Under the pieces are notes generated by a model, which saw only the letters and a list, made by a program, of their open reading frames with translations, ran no database searches and was not told where the DNA came from. Both the position numbers and the translations under genes were made by a program. Below are positions 59,588 through 64,000 of a stretch of 64,000 nucleotides of DNA, one piece after another. Each line of letters opens with the position of its first letter. Position 1 is the first letter of the stretch. Source of the DNA: Yinghuangia seranimata (GTDB taxonomy: Bacteria > Actinomycetota > Actinomycetes > Streptomycetales > Streptomycetaceae); the NCBI RefSeq assembly GCF_029953285.1, contig NZ_JASAOI010000057.1, positions 55,486 through 119,485 of the forward strand, given 5' to 3'.

Positions 59588-59857
59588 TCAGCTGCCGGGT
59601 GACGTCGGGGCCGGTACCAGCGGGGTGCCGTTCAGGTCGGTCTCGCCCTCGAACGACCACCACAGTTCCCCGTCCGAGGTCAGGTACGGCGCCTCGTCGC
59701 CGACGGTCCCGCCGTGGTGCAGCACCTCGGCGACCTCGTGCAAGTACGCGGCCGGGGAGGGCCATCCGTCGTCGAACGTGGACGTGTCGTCGTGGGCGGT
59801 CGCTGCGGTGCCGGTCGGCCATCGGAGGGAACCGGCTACACCGTCCGAGGGGATCAC
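59588..59857 (-). CDS. Small hypothetical protein
   Basis: 89 aa from GTG 59857; the ribosome site is weak. It ends with YLTSDGELWWSFEGETDLNG, giving a Trp-rich acidic tail. No signal peptide or known motif. GC-rich third codon positions support coding, but the gene could be part of something longer. Confidence 0.45.
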   Translation of the reverse strand: MIPSDGVAGSLRWPTGTAATAHDDTSTFDDGWPSPAAYLHEVAEVLHHGGTVGDEAPYLTSDGELWWSFEGETDLNGTPLVPAPTSPGS

Positions 59858-59983
59858 TCGTTCGCCGCGTAACCTCTCGGCGGCATCGAGGGCACCGTCA
59901 CCTCCGCTCCCCGAGACACGGCGCCTTCGATCCCGGTGCCGGGAGCCCCCGTGATTCCGGACCGGCGAAGGAGCCCCCTGTCC

Positions 59984-60844
59984 ATGTTCACCCGTATGCC
60001 GTCGGCGCTACTCGCGCAGGCCGTGTGTGCCGGAGCCCTCGCGACAGTGGTGGCCGGCGCGACGCCCGCATCCGCGCAGACGACCGTCCCGTGCAGCGCC
60101 ACCGCCCTGTCCGCGGCCATCACCGCCGCCAACGTCTCCGGCGGAACCCTGGTGCTCTCGCCTGGCTGCACGTACGCACTCACCACGCCGCTGCCGGCGA
60201 TCACCAACACGGTCACCATCAACGCGCGGCACAGCACCATCACCCGCACGTCCGCGGCCGGCTTCAGCATTCTGACCGTCGCCTTCGGCGGGAACCTCTC
60301 GCTCCTCGACGCCACCATCACCAACGGCGACGCGCCCGACTTCGGCGGCGGCATCGCGAACCACGGCGCGCTGACCGTGACCGGCAGCGCCATCGTCGGC
60401 AACCACGGGAACTTCTCGGGCGGAATCGGCGGCGGAACGGGAAGCGTCACCCATGTCGTCAAGTCCTCCGTCATGGACAACACCGCCAACAACAACGGCG
60501 GCGGTCTCGCCAACGACGGACAGATGACCATCGAGGACAGCCGCATCATCGACAACACGGCCGTCAACGGCGTCGGGGGTGCGGTCGCCAACGACGGGAT
60601 CCTCGTGGTCTCCAGCAGCAACCTCAACGAGAACAGCGCGCACCGCGGCGGAGGAGTCGCCAACGTCGGCGGCGGCTTGACGACCCTCAACTCCAGCAAC
60701 GTCAACAACAACACGGCCGACGTCCAGCCCGGAGGCATCCTCAACACCGGCGGCACCGTCACCCTGAACGCCAGCCGGGTCAAGGGCAACGACCCCACCA
60801 ATTGCACCGGCAGCCCCGTCGCCGTTCCGGGATGCACTAACTGA
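59984..60844 (+). CDS. Secreted right-handed beta-helix protein
   Basis: 286 aa from ATG 59984 (AAGGAG ten nt upstream). A signal peptide (LLAQAVCAGALATVVAGATP, then ASAQ) is followed by parallel beta-helix rungs with repeated GGG(I/L)AN patterns (FGGGIANHGALTVTGSAIVG, NNGGGLANDGQMTIEDSRI, and others) of the polymorphic outer-membrane/pectate-lyase-like kind. No sorting signal or anchor is visible. It is likely an extracellular glycan- or surface-binding protein. A strong terminator follows. Confidence 0.82.
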   Translation: MFTRMPSALLAQAVCAGALATVVAGATPASAQTTVPCSATALSAAITAANVSGGTLVLSPGCTYALTTPLPAITNTVTINARHSTITRTSAAGFSILTVAFGGNLSLLDATITNGDAPDFGGGIANHGALTVTGSAIVGNHGNFSGGIGGGTGSVTHVVKSSVMDNTANNNGGGLANDGQMTIEDSRIIDNTAVNGVGGAVANDGILVVSSSNLNENSAHRGGGVANVGGGLTTLNSSNVNNNTADVQPGGILNTGGTVTLNASRVKGNDPTNCTGSPVAVPGCTN

Positions 60845-60878
60845 CCCGCACGAGCCCGCACCCCTGAGCGGTGCTTCA

Positions 60879-60909
60879 GGCCCCTGACCGGCAACACCGG
60901 TCAGGGGCC
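60879..60909 (+). terminator. Terminator of the beta-helix gene
   Basis: GGCCCCTGACCGG (60879-60891), loop CAACA, CCGGTCAGGGGCC (60897-60909): 13-bp perfect stem. Confidence 0.85.
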
Positions 60910-61379
60910 TTGGCGTTGGCGAAGAGTGCCGGCCCCGGCGGGTGTTCGCGGCGCACCGAACCGGCCTGGTCGCGGTGCCGCTCGGGATGACGCGGGACTC
61001 TCCTCGGAGAGGACGGTCTTCGCCGTCACAGCGAGCGTGCGTACGTCAGGTGGCCAGGTAGTCAAGCGGCGTGCCCAGGCAACGGGTGCACGCGAAGGCG
61101 AGCAGGCCGCCCTTCAGCTCCAGAAGCCGTCGCCGACACCGCCCCCCGACCGCCGGCCCGGTGCCGGCGTCGTCTTCGCTGCCGTCACCCGCTTGGCCGA
61201 TCCCAGCGCGGCGCTGAAGACAGCCGCTGTAGCCGCGCGCGGGGCCGTACGGAGCACAAGGCGTCCCCGGATCCGGTGATCCTCCGGAAATGGCTGAGCG
61301 GGAAGGGTAGACACGGGAAGGCTATGGCCGTCGCCGTGTGCGGCGAGCGGTCCATCTAGGGCGAAGGCGACTGACTCCC
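60910..61379. other. Region without a supported gene
   Basis: About 470 bp between the terminator and the DUF6529 gene. The open frames 60926-61279 (+) and 61114-61314 (-) lack ribosome sites and family features; nothing else is seen. Confidence 0.55.
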
Positions 61380-61943
61380 ATGTACGACGAAACCCAACAG
61401 CCCGCCCGGGGACGGCGCTACCTCGGCCTGCTGTGGGCCTTGGTACCGGCCGCGATCACGGGCGGGCTGTACTGGTTCGGACGCGAGTACACCCCCGACT
61501 ACGCCGCCGACTTCTTCGGCAAGCAGTTCGCCGACGCGCAGCTGCTCAAGGCCCAGATGGGCACGGCCCTACTCGGCCTGGCGGCCGTTCAGGTGCTGCT
61601 CGCTCTCTGCATGTACGGCGTCATTCCGGGTCCCGACCGCTACATCCCCACGATCCACCGCGTGTGCGGCGTACTGGCGTTCGCGCTGTCTCTGCCCATC
61701 GCCATCCACTGCATTCACGCGTACGGCATCCCCCTCGGCAACACCCGCGTCACCATCCACGCGGTCGCCGCCTGCTTCATGTACGGCGCGTTCGCCGCCA
61801 AGATCATCGTGGTCCGCCACCGGCGCCTTCCCGGCTGGGCCCTGCCCGTCACCGGCGGCGTGCTGGTCGCCCTGATCGCGCTGGTCTGGTACACGGCCGC
61901 GCTCTGGGACCTGAACAATTACTCCGTACCCGGCCTGGAATAA
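61380..61943 (+). CDS. DUF6529 family integral membrane protein
   Basis: 187 aa from ATG 61380 (no strong ribosome site). Five hydrophobic helices are visible. IHRVCGVLAFALSLPIAIHC, IHAYGI and IHAVAACFMYGAFAAK place several His residues in adjacent helices, resembling a b-type haem environment, so electron transfer is plausible. DUF6529 proteins are actinobacterial and uncharacterised. Its 3' end overlaps the convergent dienelactone hydrolase gene by 25 bp. Confidence 0.75.
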   Translation: MYDETQQPARGRRYLGLLWALVPAAITGGLYWFGREYTPDYAADFFGKQFADAQLLKAQMGTALLGLAAVQVLLALCMYGVIPGPDRYIPTIHRVCGVLAFALSLPIAIHCIHAYGIPLGNTRVTIHAVAACFMYGAFAAKIIVVRHRRLPGWALPVTGGVLVALIALVWYTAALWDLNNYSVPGLE

Positions 61944-62647
61944 CAGAGGAACGCCAACACCCGCCCCCACGCATCGGCCGAGGCGTCCGCGAACTCCGGG
62001 GCCCCGCCGTCGAAGAACGAATGCGGCGCACCCGCGTACGTGACGAACTCGTGTGGCACGCCGGCCTCCTCGAGCGCGGCGTCGAACGCGGCGACCATGG
62101 CCGCCGGGATGGCCTCGTCAGCCCCGCCCCACAGCGCGAGGATCGGCGCGGCGAGCTCGTGCGCGAGCTGAAGCGGGCCGGGCGCAGGGCCGATCGCGTC
62201 GGGATATCCGTAGAACGAAACAACGCGGGCGAACCCGTACCCCGGCGCGGCGCAGCGGAGAGCCTGACGCCCGCCGAAGCAGAAGCCCAAGGCAGCGACG
62301 TCCCCTCCTCCAACCCGTTCGCGCAGGTACGCCGCCCCGGCTGCGAAATCGGCGTCGAGCCCAGCAGGCGTCAGCCCGAACAGCTCCTTCGTCCGACCGA
62401 AGTAGTCGATGGCGAGCGCCGGATGGCCCTGCTCCGCCAGGCGTTCGGCGACGGACTCATAGAACGGCGACAGGCCACGATTGTCGGGAAGCACCAAGAC
62501 GCTTGGCCCCGACGGGATTTCGGGAAGCGCGCAGTAGGCGGCGACAGACGCGCCGTCGGCGGCTTCGAGGGTGACGTGGGCGGCGGAGGCGAGAGCAGTC
62601 CGCGCGGGCCCCGATACGGCGGGGCGGGCATCCGGTTCATGGCACAC
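61919..62647 (-). CDS. Dienelactone hydrolase family protein
   Basis: 242 aa from GTG 62647. The Cys nucleophile lies in GFCFGG, with Asp in GGADEAIP and His in APHSFFD, forming the Cys-Asp-His triad of dienelactone hydrolase (alpha/beta fold), which opens dienelactones in aromatic catabolism. No aromatic ring-cleavage genes are adjacent, so a broader esterase role is possible. TAGCAT lies 6 nt before the GTG; no ribosome site. Overlaps the DUF6529 gene end. Confidence 0.85.
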   Translation of the reverse strand: MCHEPDARPAVSGPARTALASAAHVTLEAADGASVAAYCALPEIPSGPSVLVLPDNRGLSPFYESVAERLAEQGHPALAIDYFGRTKELFGLTPAGLDADFAAGAAYLRERVGGGDVAALGFCFGGRQALRCAAPGYGFARVVSFYGYPDAIGPAPGPLQLAHELAAPILALWGGADEAIPAAMVAAFDAALEEAGVPHEFVTYAGAPHSFFDGGAPEFADASADAWGRVLAFLCYSRPGTE

Positions 62648-62653
62648 AACGAA

Positions 62654-62659
62654 ATGCTA
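62654..62659 (-). promoter_or_regulatory. -10 hexamer of the dienelactone hydrolase gene
   Basis: Minus-strand TAGCAT ends 6 nt before GTG 62647; supports a leaderless GTG start. Confidence 0.45.
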
Positions 62660-62923
62660 ACCCTGAATTCGGAATTGACGTGCCATCATATCAGAAATGA
62701 GAAATTTCCAAAAGAGCAACGCGGCGACATTTCGATAACACCGCACCGGCCGCCGTCCTCGATCCCGCCACCCGATCCGCCCGCGGCCCCACGGTCGAGC
62801 ACACCACGGCAGTGCGCGAACGCCGAACATGCGGTCGGTTCGCCGGTACGGCAGTGCAACGCCGTCGGAGCGGGGATCCTGTGTACGAGGGCATCGTCGG
62901 CTGCCGTAACCGATGGGGGCTTG

Positions 62924-63900
62924 GTGGCACGTCTTCCGAGAACACCTCGTGCATCGCAGGCGGTGATCGTCGTCGCGTGGGGAGTGCTCGGGGTCGTGCT
63001 GGCACTGGCGGCGGTCCTCGCTCCTTTGTGGATGGTCTCGTCAACGACGATCCCGGAGAGCGACCGTCGTTTGGAGCTGCAGAACTCGGTGCGAGGAACC
63101 CTGCTTCAGGCGGCTGCCGGGACCATGGTTCTGGCCACCGCGGTCCTTGCGTACTACCAGCTGCGGTCGTCGCAGAAGCAAACCGAGATCGCCGGAACAG
63201 ACCTCGACATCCGCATCGTCGAGCAACTGAACAGCGGCACCCCGGAGATCAGGCTCGCCGGGATCCTGGGGCTGGAACGCGCGGCCGCGCGCGAACCGCA
63301 GGATCTCGAGCGTGTCCTACAGCTGCTCGAGGTTTTCGCCCGCCGCAGCGTCCCGCTCAACCGGTCGCAGCCGACCGCACCTGAGCCGCCTCCGCTCGGG
63401 GTCCGACACCCCGAGGTTCAAGAGGCGCTCCGCGTGTACACGCACATCCGCCCCGTCCTGGGCTGGTCCGAGGTGACCGCGCAGCACGAGCGCAACATCG
63501 CGGAGCAGCGATTCGACGCCCCGACCTTCCAACTCGTCGATCTTCGCGGTGCGGACCTCCGCTACGCGAACCTGCAACTCTGCGACCTGCAGAGCTCCTC
63601 TATGCGAGGGGCCAATCTCTCACGGGCGGACCTGCTCGGGGCGCAACTGAGCGGCTGTGACCTGACCGGGGCGATTCTGCCCTTCGCGCGGCTGGGCCAG
63701 TGCACACTCGTTCTCGCCAAAGCCGACAAGGCGTTCGCGATGAACGCGACGTCAGGGCCGCTGACTTCTCGCAGGCCGCCGTAACCGGGGCCATCTGGAC
63801 AGGCGCCCGGGCGGATTCGTCGACCCGGTGGCCCCCCGGCTTCGATCCCATCGCGGCCGGGGGTCCGAATCACCTAGGCAGCGTTTTGAGGATCTTGTGA
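62924..63900 (+). pseudogene. Pentapeptide-repeat membrane protein, frameshifted
   Basis: GTG 62924 (GGGGGC upstream). Two membrane helices (about 12-38 and 62-80) are followed by a cytoplasmic linker and pentapeptide repeats of the A(D/N)LxX type (GADLRYANLQL, GANLSRADLLGAQLSGCDLT). The frame reads ...AFAMNATSGPL and stops at 63784. The next frame continues with DVRAADFSQAAVTGAIWTGA, then RADSSTRWPPGFDPIAAG, the standard C-terminus of this family. A 1-bp deletion near 63745-63755 explains this. The IS end lies directly after. Any function is lost unless this is a sequencing error. Confidence 0.8.
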
Positions 63901-64000
63901 CTGTCGTCCCGGTCGATCGTTGTGCTGGTCGTGGGTCGTGGTGATCTGACGCAGGCCGAATGGGACGTGCTGGCACCGCTGTTGCCAGCGACGGGTGGCT
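63876..64000 (+). mobile_element. Left part of an IS5-like insertion sequence
   Basis: Begins near CTAGGCAGCGTTTTGAGGAT, the likely terminal inverted repeat with a CTAG-type target. A transposase start follows at 63931. The right end lies outside the window, so the second inverted repeat cannot be checked. Confidence 0.6.
63931..64000 (+). CDS. IS5-family transposase, N-terminal fragment
   Basis: Frame from GTG 63931 (or GTG 63922) reads VGRGDLTQAEWDVLAPLLPA, then TGG, cut by the window edge. The pattern LTxxxWxxLxPLLP is the N-terminus of IS5-family DDE transposases common in streptomycetes. Confidence 0.75.
   Translation, partial: MGRGDLTQAEWDVLAPLLPATGG

Noticed and set aside
60926..61279. 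Open frame of 117 codons
   Set aside because: Arg/Pro-rich composition typical of a shadow frame, no ribosome site.
1..64000. tRNA, rRNA or riboswitch
   Set aside because: I looked for cloverleaf-type arms with conserved loops and for known riboswitch cores and found none I could support by eye.

Overview
The window is very GC-rich (third codon positions are almost always G or C), uses many GTG starts, and carries families typical of filamentous actinomycetes: DUF3068, septum-formation-like lipoprotein, F420-linked enzymes, eukaryote-like Ser/Thr kinases, bacterial terpene synthase and DUF6529. It looks like an accessory or arm region of a Streptomyces-like chromosome. No rRNA, tRNA, ribosomal protein or other core operon was seen. 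An IS5-like element enters at the right edge.

Layout. 1-8 kb: small regulator/enzyme modules. A MarR regulator is paired with an NAD(P)H-binding protein and a PPOX-fold protein. LtrA follows, then a second MarR gene beside an NmrA-like reductase, then a MerR regulator divergent from an MFS pump whose promoter has the long spacer typical of MerR control. 8-18.6 kb: an island of redox enzymes. It holds a HAD phosphatase fused to a group D flavin monooxygenase-like domain, a probable haem-oxygenase-fold di-iron protein, an SDR, an F420-type luciferase-family oxidoreductase, a PEP-mutase/isocitrate-lyase family protein coupled to a P450, an ArsR regulator, an FMO and an F420:NADP-reductase-like protein. 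18.6-31.6 kb: a zinc ribbon, VOC, a DUF4157-L,D-transpeptidase fusion, RidA, a large unknown protein with a GNAT, MFS, two LysR genes, a SnoaL/MDR operon and a glycosyltransferase.

31.6-42.5 kb: NDH-2-like dehydrogenase, alpha/beta hydrolase, two ABC transporters around a NarL-type two-component system, and a MarR/LLM pair. 42.5-56 kb: a lipase with two IPT/TIG domains and no signal peptide, a kinase with a PQQ-like sensor, a terpene synthase-FAD monooxygenase-membrane protein operon, a WD40 kinase, and divergent from it a NACHT-LRR (NLR-like) NTPase, the clearest immune candidate. 56-64 kb: septum-formation-like lipoprotein, cyclophilin, MarR/MBL pair, secreted proteins, DUF6529, dienelactone hydrolase, and a frameshifted pentapeptide-repeat gene next to the IS.

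Two themes recur. First, most regulators sit divergent from, or next to, one enzyme or exporter with a palindrome between them. Second, about ten genes, mostly regulators and regulated enzymes, have a TANNNT hexamer exactly 6-7 nt upstream of the start, and nearly all of these lack a convincing Shine-Dalgarno sequence, so they are probably leaderless. The best candidates for undescribed biology are the DUF4157-transpeptidase fusion, the NACHT-LRR protein, and the HAD-monooxygenase fusion with its di-iron-like partner. All function calls come from reading motifs; no database search was possible.
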